Below, in pieces: positions 25,901 to 35,900 of a DNA stretch of 64,000 nucleotides. The notes below the pieces were generated by a model, which was not told the origin of the DNA, ran no database searches, and saw only the letters and a program-made list of their open reading frames with translations. Positions within the stretch are counted from its first letter, which is position 1, and every line of letters starts with the position of its first letter. Location: positions 53,647,118 to 53,711,117 of the forward strand of contig JANVCC010000020.1 of the NCBI GenBank assembly GCA_025345505.1. The letters run 5' to 3'. The translations under genes were made by a program, and so were the position numbers. Source of the DNA: Todiramphus chloris collaris. Lineage: Eukaryota; Chordata; Aves; Coraciiformes; Alcedinidae.

Positions 25901-27599
25901 CTGTCTGGTTATGGCATATGCAAAGCTTTAGAAAGTAACAATTACCTGAGGAGCAATACGATTAACGATTTCTGAAATTTCTACTGTGCATCTACTGCCA
26001 GCCGGTTTGCTTTTCCCATTGCCTAGGGAAACAAAACAAAATCCTTAAAAGATGCAAAACCAATTCAATTTATGAAGTGCAGTATATCTCAAATAATTCA
26101 GATATATGTGTTAAAATCAGAGCTTGATTTAGCACTATATGGAATAATTTGTGGATTTTTAATAAAAATAAAACCAAACAACCTAACCATGATAACAGAA
26201 AGGACCTTTTTTCAAGATATTTGATAACTTTTTTTTTTTTTACCTAGTCTGTGTGCAATTGGTGAATGAGGATCCCAAAAGATTTCTTGCTGTATATCGG
26301 TGTCATTAACAGGAGAGCTGAAAGTGGGTATTCGGGACTTCCTACTCAGTGATCTCTTTGGAGTTTTAAGTAAACATGATTCTGTGTAAACAGAAAGATG
26401 AGCCTTATTAAGACAACAAGATAAAAGGCTAAAATAACATAGAACGTATAACAGGATAAGGCACAAAGAAGATGCTTTAGGAACTTCTAAGAATAAAAAT
26501 TGAAATCATACTCGTCAATAGTCCTTTACTCGTAAAAGGAACATTGCTCACAACTATGCAGAGTATGACTCTGACAGTTATGTCACCACAGGAATAACAG
26601 AGCATTCCAAGATACTGACAGCTACATCCTCAGCATCTGATGGCTAAGGATGAGAACTGTCAATTCTCCTACTTCAGGAGCATATGAATACTAACTTCAG
26701 CTTACATTAAAATTAGCTATACCTATAGGAGTGAAAATTTTGTATTCTTGCTTTCTCTGTGTCTTCCACATAGACTCTGACTGGGGTCACAATTTTAATG
26801 GGCCCCCAAACTACCTTTGTCAATGCTTTTTCCACTGGGCCTGTTCAGCTAGGGACCGTTACAAGCATGAATACAGCTATTCAAAATCATCTTGCAGCTG
26901 TCTCAGATCAGTAAGTGAACTAAATGCACTATCTGAAGCTCAGCTAGTCACCCCTGCCCTTTAGAAATCACGTTGCAGATGTGGAAGCCTACACAAACAA
27001 TTTTAAAAGATACAATTGGTACGTGAGAAGCATCTTGGGAGATGCTTTGCACTTAAAACACTTAGCCCAGCCAGGCTATATCCTTCCCTCGAGTGGATGA
27101 GCGTCCTCAGACAGTTCTAAGCCTCTGCCGCGGGAAGATGCTCTTCTTTACTCCTTGACTCCTTCCCCGCGCACACGGACGGGGATAGCGGGGGATTACA
27201 CGCCACCGGCCCCCTCCTCGCAGCAGGCCGGCCGCGCCTTCCCCGCGGCTCAAGGGTGGTGGGCAGGGCAGGGCAGGGTAAGGCAGGGCAAAGCAAGCCC
27301 CCTTCGCCACAGGGCCTGCGCGGGACCCCAGGGGCCGCTCCCGCCGTACCTGCAGCGCCTCGCACCGCCGCCTCCCGCGACGGCGACGGCCTAGGCGCGC
27401 CCGGCGCCTCCTCCACGGGTAGGCCTCGGCCCGCACCGCCGGCCACCGCCGCCGCCGCCGCCACCCCCTCCTCCTCCTCCTCCTCGGGAGGCTCCGCCGG
27501 CCGCTGGCGGGTGAGCTGCTCCTCGTCGTCACCGCCACCGACCCGCCTCCTCAGAGCGGCGGGCTTGAGGCAGGTCCCCTTCCGCCGGCTACCGGGCAT
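19834..27599 (-). CDS. ETAA1: ETAA1, activator of ATR kinase at RPA-coated ssDNA (6 coding exons, 943 aa)
   Basis: Spliced CDS on the minus strand, join of 27599-27350, 26381-26244, 26022-25946, 24382-24264, 23930-21799 and 19949-19834. Every intron is GT..AG, phases agree, and the total is 2832 bp. ETAA1 is known to bind RPA on single-stranded DNA at stalled forks and to stimulate ATR-ATRIP independently of TOPBP1. Seen here: a basic N-terminus (MPGSRRKG); the segment EIFWDPHSP (about 116-124, Trp119), matching the ATR-activating motif of the human protein; VNRIAPQ (about 149-155); TWIGEDAIPCTP (about 169-180); a long Ser/Asn-rich acidic, probably disordered middle with FDDW motifs near 402 and 619; an acidic stretch DDELLYQVCDDIEK near 648-661, a candidate RPA70N-binding site; and a C-terminal basic helix EEIERKKQEALARRK (919-933) of the RPA32C-binding type. 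The human protein is 926 aa from memory, so this copy is full length. No break or missing key residue is seen. Confidence 0.96.
19950..21798 (-). other. ETAA1: ETAA1 intron 5
   Basis: A 1849-bp intron between the large exon and the terminal exon. It contains a homopolymer tract (about 20 T on the plus strand, 20919-20938; poly-A in the transcript). No other gene is visible. Confidence 0.85.
21799..23930 (-). CDS. ETAA1: ETAA1 large coding exon 5 (residues 195-905)
   Basis: A 2132-bp exon, the bulk of the protein. The acceptor is TTTAATCCAG before AGATCTTAAA and the donor is CTACATCAG before GTATTTG. The start (EELMKLAKEFDKN) and the block STQKCSGQLSQ match mammalian ETAA1 closely. The rest is a Ser/Asn/Lys/Glu-rich region with short acidic-aromatic islands: DDFDDWDTHF (about 401-410), FDDWNEPKFSDEILDMF (about 619-635) and DDELLYQVCDDIEK (about 648-661). 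The open frame runs 68 bp past the donor into the intron to a stop at 21731, so an intron-retained transcript would lack the C-terminal RPA32-binding helix. Confidence 0.97.
24264..24382 (-). CDS. ETAA1: ETAA1 coding exon 4 (residues 156-195)
   Basis: A 119-bp exon. The acceptor is CATTTAG before GATGAAAAG and the donor is ACGAG before GTAAGT. It encodes DEKSACNEGSLLGTWIGED and then AIPCTPGVVKVRARTKLSC. The block WIGE-AIPCTP is highly similar to mammalian ETAA1 and lies at the C-terminal side of the ATR-activating region. It ends in phase 2, and the split Arg codon is completed by the first base of exon 5. Confidence 0.96.
24383..25945 (-). other. ETAA1: ETAA1 intron 3
   Basis: A 1563-bp AT-rich intron with no repeat or internal gene seen. 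Intron 2 (26023-26243, 221 bp) and intron 4 (23931-24263, 333 bp) are also plain. Confidence 0.85.
25946..26022 (-). CDS. ETAA1: ETAA1 coding exon 3 (residues 130-155)
   Basis: A 77-bp exon. The acceptor is TTTCCCTAG before GCAATGGG and the donor is CCTCAG before GTAATT. It encodes NGKSKPAGSRCTVEISEI followed by VNRIAPQ. The ending EIS.IVNRIAPQ is shared with mammalian ETAA1, which confirms this exon although it is too short to stand out as an open frame. It enters in phase 1 and exits in phase 0. Confidence 0.95.
26244..26381 (-). CDS. ETAA1: ETAA1 coding exon 2, ATR-activation motif (residues 84-129)
   Basis: The acceptor is TTTACACAG before AATCATG and the donor is CTAG before GTAAAA. The exon encodes LLKTPKRSLSRKSR and then QQEIFWDPHSPIAHRLG. 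The Trp at position 119 aligns with the human Trp (W107 from memory) reported as essential for ATR stimulation. Phase 1 at both ends keeps the frame with exons 1 and 3. This is the strongest functional motif in the window. Confidence 0.96.
26382..27349 (-). other. ETAA1: ETAA1 intron 1
   Basis: A 968-bp intron. The first roughly 230 bp lie in the CpG island and include five CAGGG-type units (plus strand 27264-27288). The remainder is AT-rich with nothing recognisable. Confidence 0.85.
27254..27288 (+). other. CAGGG pentamer array, G-quadruplex-prone, in ETAA1 intron 1
   Basis: GGG runs at 27254, 27261, 27266, 27271, 27276 and 27286 with short loops. Most are spaced by the pentamer CAGGG. The G-rich strand is the template for ETAA1, about 60-95 bp downstream of the exon 1 donor. 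Confidence 0.75.
27350..27599 (-). CDS. ETAA1: ETAA1 coding exon 1 (residues 1-83)
   Basis: The ATG at 27599-27597 has G at -3. MPGSRRKG resembles the basic start of mammalian ETAA1 (MSRRRK). The exon ends GCTGCAG before GTACGG, in phase 1. It encodes low-complexity sequence: a run of six Glu (about 39-44) from a CTC-type triplet tract on the plus strand, followed by an Ala-rich run (about 47-51) from GCC triplets. It is very GC-rich, unlike the AT-rich later exons, because it sits in the CpG island. The frame stays open upstream to another ATG at 27800, so a longer N-terminus is possible if transcription starts further up. The match to the mammalian start favours 27599. Confidence 0.88.
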
Positions 27600-27687
27600 G
27601 GCGGGCGCTGCGGCGGCGCCGCCGCATCCACCCGCCCGCCACCGGCGCCGCCGCGGCTTTGCTGGGGAGCTCCACGAGACACCGCCG

Positions 27688-27692
27688 ATTGG
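27688..27692 (-). promoter_or_regulatory. CCAAT box, proximal
   Basis: ATTGG on the plus strand gives CCAAT on the ETAA1 strand, about 90 bp upstream of the start codon, in the context CGATTGGCCA. It is a plausible NF-Y site. A second box lies 31 bp further upstream. Confidence 0.55.
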
Positions 27693-27718
27693 CCACGGCT
27701 GCTCCGCCGAGAGCGGCC

Positions 27719-27723
27719 ATTGG
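27719..27723 (-). promoter_or_regulatory. CCAAT box, distal
   Basis: ATTGG on the plus strand (CCATTGGTTCC), CCAAT in the ETAA1 orientation. The 31-bp spacing from the proximal box is about three helical turns, the arrangement commonly seen for paired NF-Y sites in TATA-less promoters of cell-cycle and repair genes. Confidence 0.55.
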
Positions 27724-30700
27724 TTCCGCGCGGCGGGGGGCGGGATTTCAGACGCGGCAGAGAACTGCCGTACGCTGGGAAATCGATGTGCGGCCCCCAC
27801 CTCTGGCCCCGCCCCTTCCTACCGTAAGGGTCTGTCCCGCTTTCCAGAGGCCGTTCGAGGCTGGCAGAGCCGCGTAACTGCCCTTCCGTAACCTTCAGCC
27901 AGGTAGTACCGTGAAAGAAGCGCCGTGTCCGCCGCTATCAGAGGGGCCGGATGTGCTCTCCGGCAGGTCCCGGCCAGCGGTCTGGCCCGAGGCGGCCTCG
28001 TGGTCCTTGGAGGCGGCCTTAGCTGTGAGGTGGCGAGGTGGCCTCGTGCCCGTTGTTTGCTTACGGTTCCTACCCCACGGTGGCTGCTGCTGACACCCAC
28101 ACCACCCCCTCCCCCCCCATGTGGGGATCTACGCTGCGGGTCTCTGGGCCCAGAAGAAGGGTGTGCAGTGGCTGTCCTTAAAGAGAAAACAAACCTAGAC
28201 AGGCATAACCTGTCTTAGCCCAGCATGGAAGTTGGGGCTGGAAAAGAGAGAGTTACAGAAGCCAGTTTCTTTAGGTATGGAATTAACATCATGTTCCTGA
28301 GGGACTGCTGTATTACATCATTATTTAAAACAATATAAATGCAAACATATGTGTGTATTACATCATAAGGTATTTCCTCCCTGGGCCAGTAAGCATTAAT
28401 ACATAAACACATCTACCAAGCATACAGGGTCAAAGAGTGAACTAGTTTTATAGGTCAAGGAGTGAACTACTTGTATATTGGTTTCCTGCCTGGTTTTCAT
28501 TTAGTTGATACGGAGTACTCTGGAATCACACTTCATTTATAAGTGAGCAGTGGATTTCAGTCTAGGATTGAGAGTATGAGAAGTTCTAAATGAGTCACAG
28601 AAGAGTGATCACTGAGCAGTGAAACCTTTTCTTTCCACTCAGGCAAACAATATGTTTTTTCACTTTTCCGTTCTCGTGAGTGTAATCAAAGCCAGTAGAA
28701 TACTTTTTAACAAGGAAAAAACTAAGTACTATGTATTAAACAAAAATTGTGTTATATATATGGTAAAAGTATCACAGTTAATCACAGAAAGCTGTGACAT
28801 TTGAGTAATCGATCTGTTTATGTCATGCCTACCAAATACAAATTGGAGACAAAACTGAAAAATTGTGTCAAGAATTCTGCTCCAAAAGCCATCGTAAACA
28901 TCTGAATGTGGCTACTGCCTTGTAATCCTACTACCATGGTTAGATCTGTGCATCAGTCAAAGTGTGGTGAAGGTATGCATGATGTTTTTGACTATTGGTT
29001 TGCAATATAGTAATTATAAGCTGTAAGGAATCTCACACGTACGGAAGTGGCTTACCTGGACTCTTTATGCCATAAGTGCAATGCAGATTACTTGCTTGCT
29101 GTTTCCAGTTAAAATGGATACTGGGAAGAAACTCTTGCTTTCTCCAGTAGTGGTAGATAAAACTGAAGGGATAAAAAAGCATTGAAATCAATGCACTTTC
29201 TAGCAAGTGCTGCTTAAATCTTGATGTCTCCTAGCACTTCCTAGTGACCTCTTAGCAGCTGGGTACTGTGAAGTGGTCTGCTTTCATACTCCTTTATGTT
29301 AACAAACATAGGCTGAAATACTGTCATCAATAATTAAAATTAAGTGACATCTGTCATATTCACCAAGTGCTATGAATTTTGCAGTGCTGCCTTTGATATC
29401 TTCCTTTCTCCAAGCTCATTGTTCAGTAACCTCATTCATAAAATATGAATATTTGCCACAGGTCTTTCACACCTTAGTGAGGTTTTACTCAGTAAAAAAA
29501 TTTTGGAGAAAAAAAAAAAAAAGCAAACCAAAACATATTTACTTTGTATCTAGTTCTTCATGAGAGATCTTATTGAATCGGTGTAAGCATATGCAAGGTC
29601 ATGTTACCAAAAGCTGGCAAAAAAATGTCTAAAATAATCTGCATGTACAGAAAACCTGAATAGGTTCACGATGGAAAAAACCCCACCCTACTTTACTAAT
29701 GATTAAAAGTATATGTATCTCATGCAGCTTAAGAACTTAGCTCTGAGCTGATGCTGTTTCTTAAGAAATGTAGTGGTAGAAGTCTCTGATGTTGAAAGGT
29801 TTCTCTGTGGAGCTATAGCCTGAAGGAGAAGGGAGTTTGCATTCCCTTGTCATGGTACGAGCAGCTGTATCAATGGCTAATTGTGGTGGGGCTGCGTTCC
29901 GGGGACTTGAAGCAAGCTCCTAGTGCTGCAGTTGTGAGTCCTACTTTCAAATCAAGAGGGATAAATAATGGAGGAGATTGAATGAATAATAAAGTTATTT
30001 TAGGTTTTAATAGTACTATAAACTGCCCGAGAACTTTTGCTGTATTTTATGAGACAAGGATCTAAAATGAAATAAATGTGGAAGATCTGAGAAGTTTCCT
30101 AAGAATTTCCCATTCATGTAATGAGAGCATTGCAAATAAGAAGGGAAAAAAGCTCTTTTTTAAACGCCTTTGAGCACAGAGCTTTAAAGTGAGCATTTTT
30201 CTCTTGGAAAGAGTATGTATCATTAGCGAGGTTTTTCAAAATATCTAACATACTGCATCAATGTAACCAACACAGAGAAGTGACTTTATGTTACAGTTCA
30301 TTTCTCATTCTTGTTAGGGCTGGAAAAAAGGGAAAATCAATAATAGTGATTTCAATGAAAATATCAAGATTTGTGAGAGGACAGAAGTGATTATAAATAA
30401 TGAAATTAATTTGACAAATACTGCCTTTTTCCAGAATGTTTTTAAATGGTGAGTAGTATTTTCAAAGTGAGCTATCTTAATTGGGTTTTTTTTTTTTGTT
30501 CCTAAACTACATTTTCATTTCAAAATGGATTTCTTTTGAAGCACTGAATAAGGAGTAAACAAAACATAAACATGGGCTCATAATTTGTCTCCAGTGACGT
30601 GTGTGCATTTTGAGCACCTGAGACCAGGTGAAAAAACAAATTCTCCAAGCCGTATGTTCCTTGGATATTTTGGTTTTTCAAAACAGTGTGGGTACAAACT

Positions 30701-32878
30701 CTAAAACTCAGTACAATGATGTGGGACTTTAAACACAAATGTGTTTTCTCCTAGGGAAGGAATAGTTAAATAGTGTATGTAGCTGTTTCTTTGGTTGCGT
30801 ATAAGAGCAAATAGTAACAAAACCAAAATAAATCTAAGGTTATAGTGCTACTGTTGTGGTCAGTCTACAGTTCTGCAGAAGTCCTCAGGACATTTCAGTG
30901 GTCCCCAGAACAAGAGCCTCTGGCCAGTCTTCCTTGCGTGGTGCAGGCTGTCCTCAGCCTTGTCCTGCATCTCTGCAGGGTGTGTCTCGACAATGCTCAG
31001 GGATGTGCAAAGGGGCACCGAGTGAGGTGGCTGGGGTGCTTGATGTCTTCTAGCCAGCTTTGCCCAGTTGGAGCGTTTCTTGGTAGTGCTGCCTCTTGCT
31101 ATGTAGGCATACCCTGTCCTGCCTCACTTTGTGTCTCTCAGAGATAATAGTACTTAGTGCAGCATAACCATGGAGCCTTTTGATATGGCAGTGAAGGGAA
31201 CTGTATAAGCAGAGAAGTGAATTTAGATGCTTAATGTAAGATGCATTTATAAATATAACCTTATGGACCCAAACAAAAGTAAACTAAGTCACCAGTATAA
31301 AACTTAGCTATGAAAGGACATTATTCTAGCCACAGTTTTCCACCTTTTTTCCCCCCAGAAATCCTACTCATCCATATATTCTTTTAAGAAGCCTTGGAGT
31401 GTTTACTAAAATAGAGCACTACACAATAGCAAATAGTTTATGCAAGTTAACAGCAAGAGATATGTGCTCTGTTGCCTTTTTGGGGACCTCAGGAAAAACT
31501 GAGAGGGTGTCTGAAATGTTAACTTAATGGACAATAATTTTTTCCATCCATAGGGGAACACAGGCATCATGTGTGTATTTTTGCTTTTATTAATAGCATT
31601 TTGATAGCACAGTTATAAAGCCTGTCCTTGGCTTGCCTTGAAATATTATAGTGACTTCATTTATTATAGAATGTTGCTTTAATTTTCCGAGGTGAAACGT
31701 TCTCAGAGCAGTATCGGATGAGGAAAATATGGCCAAAACAGTTATACGTACTTTTATTTTTAAAGTGCTGTCCAGAAGGGTTTGCAGCAATTTTTGCTGA
31801 TGCATAAATTGACCTAGATGGTAAATGATACATGACCTTAAAAGTACCTGAAGTAGCCTTGCTTGAGAATTTTTAGTGGAGAGTTATTAAATGTCAGAGT
31901 AATTTACACAAGCATAGCCCAGTTTATGCTTTTGCATTCTCTTTCCCTCTTTCTCTCCACCATGCCTTCGAGAACCATAGAAGCTTTAAAAATATGTTAT
32001 ATATATCTCTCTCTCTTTTTTTTTCTTATTATTATACAGGTTCATGTTATTTTATTTATCATAGTCAGAAAGTCTCATCACTTGTGAGACTATAATGTAG
32101 CTCACAAAGGCCCAATGCATCACAGAACTTAAGTACCTGCATAACTTCATTGTGATGATGTTTTCCATTGCTCATTAACTGGCATTTAGAGGAAATTTTC
32201 CATCACTTGGTGTCTGTGCATTTAGAAGAAATTGCCAGCCAAAAATGGGTGAGCCATTTAGAAGAACTAGGTCAGGCAGTGAACAGGCTACAAGTAGCAG
32301 AGGTCTGAAGGGAGCCCTAGGGTTCAGGCCCCTTGCAGAAAGATGGAGGTAGCCACTGGGAGGACTTCCTGTTAGGTATGTATTATAATGTAGGCTTAAT
32401 TCCACAGCTGTTCTCCAGTGCTCAGGGTGAACTGTATTGAGGAGACGAATCACAGTTGTGCGAGATTGTGGAGACTGCTGTTTGCCTTAAATCTTAGCTA
32501 GGCCAGTTAGCTTTGGTGATCTGTTGCCATCTCAATAGCTGTTTATTTTTGGAACAGGTACAGTAATCTGGGCATTTCTGCACTGTGCTGGCCCACACTG
32601 GGGAGGGCTTGCACTAAGGAATGAGCAGGAAGAATCTTGAAGTGGTTATCCCTCATCCACTTGCTTATTTGCTGCATCTGGCCTTGCTGCCAAGGAGCTT
32701 TCAGAGTTTTTCCACGGGTTTTCACTCATTTCCATACTATTGTTGTTTGCTGTACTGAGCAGAACATGCATTCTGAGTATGTCCTGGCTGAGATACACCC
32801 TCTGCCACTTTCTTCTTTATACATGAAGAGAAGATACGAATAAGGGCAAGATCAGAAATTACAGTAGCAATGTTGTTT

Positions 32879-32970
32879 GGGGTTTGTATTGTTTTTGTTT
32901 TTGTTGTGGTTTTTTTTTTTGTTTGGTTGGTTGGGTTGAGTTTTGGTTGTTTGTTTTGGTTTTTTTTTAA
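32879..32970 (+). repeat. T/G-rich simple repeat
   Basis: Irregular GTTTTT, GGTT and TTGG units. On the plus strand this block of about 90 bp has almost no A or C. Confidence 0.9.
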
Positions 32971-35900
32971 ATCTGTTCATCCTGCTGTATTACAGCTCGA
33001 GGCTATCAAGGAGTGAGAAATAGATTTTCTGTACTGCTGTCTTAGTTTCTGCAATTTTTTTTTTATCCCTTGTAGGAAAACAAGTTAGAGGGTTCTGTAA
33101 AGAACAGGAAAGAATAGGTTTCTGGCTTGTTTGGAAAGCCTGACAAATATTAATCTACTATATATCCTGTAGAATTTTTTTTTCATCAGTAACAAAAACT
33201 GACCTGTATTTGAGACCTCGACTTGCTAAAACTCCCACATGCTACACTGTAAATCAGTGATATGTTTTGTCAGCTACCAAACACGAAGCAGTGGATGGTT
33301 AGAGAAGGCAGCTTTTTGATCAAGCATTCTGAAGAATAGGCAATGCTTATTTATTTAAAGTAGGCTTAGCTTTTGATTGATACATCTGTTCCAGGAGAAT
33401 GTTTAGCCTGTGGTCCTAAATAACATAGTGAAGAATCAGTGATCAAACTAGTATGAAATTCTCCAAGTGCAGTCAGTCTCTGTTTCTCTCCAACATTGTC
33501 AATGATTTCTGGACAGACTGTTTTTATGTCAATTGTTCATAGCTTGCAGTTGAAAAAACAGTTTCTGCTACCATGCTACCAAAGTGTGTGTTTTTGTTTT
33601 ATGTGGGTTTTTTTTTGTTTTGTTTTTTTGAGGATTTTTTTTTTATAAATTTGAGACATTTATCCTCTGAGCCTGTATCCCATTAACTATAAGCCACAGT
33701 TTACATGGGAATGCCTAACAATGAAGTCTGTCTGTTCTATGTGTGTGTATGACTCTCCTTATGCAGCATGTACTGCTGCTGGTTTTAATGGTGGGGTGAT
33801 TGGAAGCTGCTCTCTTCTAACAGCAGTTCTGTCATCTCTGAACGACGACTGGAAGTCTCTGACCTGTACCTGACACCCACGTTGTAGGACCACTGCCCTG
33901 TGTGACATAACTGCCAGTATTGTTGTTTCAGTGACAAGACCAAGCTTGGAGTGGATGTGGAGGTTGGCCTCACCTAGGGGACAAGGAATGAAGCAAGAGG
34001 AAAATTATGTTTCCGATGCCTCACTTGTTTTCTGGTGACACCATTTCTTTCCCCATAATGGTTGGTTCTGGCACTTTCCTCAAGCAGGACTGAGGTCTGG
34101 ACTCCGGGTCCCTTCCAGCTTTATACGCCACGGCCTGATGGTCCTAATTCATAGAGAGAGCAAACAAGTGCCTGGATAAGAATTAGACACCCTTTTGATT
34201 ATGAATTTTTTCATTTATTTTCAGATGGCTTTTCCTTTTGTCGTATTGTTCACACATAATGCGTCTGACTCTTCCTATGTCACACTACATCTTTGCAGTA
34301 ATTTTCTGTGCTGTTCTGTCCCTCTGGATTTTACAGCAGTGGATCAGAAAGGAAGTGCAAGCCCTAGCAGAAATAATAAATCCACTGCAGGTCTTGAAGG
34401 TACTAATTTCTGCAAAACAAAATACTGCCTCAATTCTGTTGTGGGCTAGAAGGGGTGATCAAAGTGAAATACAGTCATTGTGGAATTGGTTTGCAAAGTC
34501 TGCTTCTAAACCATTACACACTCTTCCTAGATTTCTTTTTTCCCCCACAAAAGTAAATAATGCAGTCGTTCCCAGCCTGGCCTGTAACACCAAGTCTCGG
34601 GAAGTTCAAGAATTGTTCACGGATTAAGCTGTGTCGGCCTGGCAAAGGGGTCGCTGGGTAATATGAGTCTGCATAACATGAAGGAGATCTGTGAGTGTCT
34701 ACAAAATGTGGTACCTGTGGGCTGCCCTGGGTGCCATCCACATTGTGGCTGCGCTGGAGTGTTGAGAGTCATGGTTGTGTCCCAGCTGCTGAATCACTTG
34801 GAGCACTTGAAAGTCTGTGGCATTTGTCCTGTGACTCCAATTGGAAGGCTGGGGTGGTTGATCATCACTGGATTAATCTGACATTTGAAGAAATATTTTA
34901 GGAACTGTCCTATAAGTCCAGATATTTCTAATCTACACAGTCTATCTAATTAGGTTCAACCATGCCCAGTTCCTTGTCTGATTGCCTGAGCCTTTCCGCT
35001 TAACCAGTCAGGTTTATTCAATAAGGTGTCCTATAATGTTATTTCCTTCCTTGAGAGTATATGTTATCATCCCTGACACAGACTTAAGAATCCCTCCACT
35101 TTTTTCTTATTTTAACATCTTCTCTCTCCACAGTAAAATCCTTTGCTTTAGTTAGGAATCACCTAGCTGAGGAGAAACCTAGGCAGGACTTTGGATCCCA
35201 TTAGTTTTATTTTTAAGTACCTGGAAGATTCTTAAGAGACCCAGCAGGTATAGAGAGGCACAATATAGGTAGAATCCCCATAAATTTAATACAAGTTAGT
35301 TGAAATTGTGGATACAAATAGTTAACAAGATTAGAAATAATAAGAAATGAATACAGTTGCACAGGCGGTTGACTCACTATTACTGTCATTTCCTTTTGGC
35401 TTGGTCATGGGGATAACAAGGTAAGAAATAACTGTTTCCTTTTATTGATTGGTTTGATATTTGAAATAAAGATGATCCTTTTTTTTTTTTTTTGTCTCAA
35501 CAAGACTTGTGTAAGTTAATATTATGTTAATTAGAGTGGATGTCTTCCTGAGCCTTATTTTCTCGTTCATTTGATCTAATTAGCTGATTAATTTTTAATT
35601 GCCTACTGAGAGATCTTTACCATATTGGGATTTGTGTTTTACCTTTACATTTGGAAAACAATGGTACGTCTAGAATTACTCTAAAGTATTGTATTGAGGT
35701 ATTTCTGTGAGGGATAATTGCAAATTATGGTTTCTTCCTGCTTCCTAATTTTAGTGCAATCTACTTTGAATTAGTGCTCATTAATCAAAAAGGTTTGCAT
35801 CATATGGAGTAGTGAGAAGGTGTTTCAGCTCGGCAAGCTTCAGAGTAGAAGGTCTGTGACTTGATGATCAAATGGCAATGAAATTTCTTGGCTGTGCATG

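Larger units (their letters stand above)
27110..28085. promoter_or_regulatory. CpG island and promoter of ETAA1
   Basis: An abrupt change from AT-rich sequence to a roughly 1-kb GC-rich, CpG-dense block covering ETAA1 exon 1, the start of intron 1 and about 480 bp upstream of the ATG. It contains GC boxes (GGGGCGGG near 27737, CCCCGCCCC near 27804) and two CCAAT boxes. Housekeeping DNA-repair genes typically have such TATA-less promoters. The upstream half (27.6-28.1 kb) would also suit divergent transcription to the right, but no coding sequence is recognisable there. Confidence 0.85.

Noticed and set aside
27256-27891. A 211-codon plus-strand open frame across the CpG island
   Set aside because: It is antisense to ETAA1 exon 1 and stays open because GC-rich DNA lacks stop codons. 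The Ala/Pro/Ser-rich product has no domain, and the mirror frame is the real exon.
34238-34627. Plus-strand open frame of 129 codons with a hydrophobic start
   Set aside because: Considered as a small secreted or membrane protein. There is no promoter, partner exon or family match, and the overlapping frame at 34195-34449 looks equally plausible.
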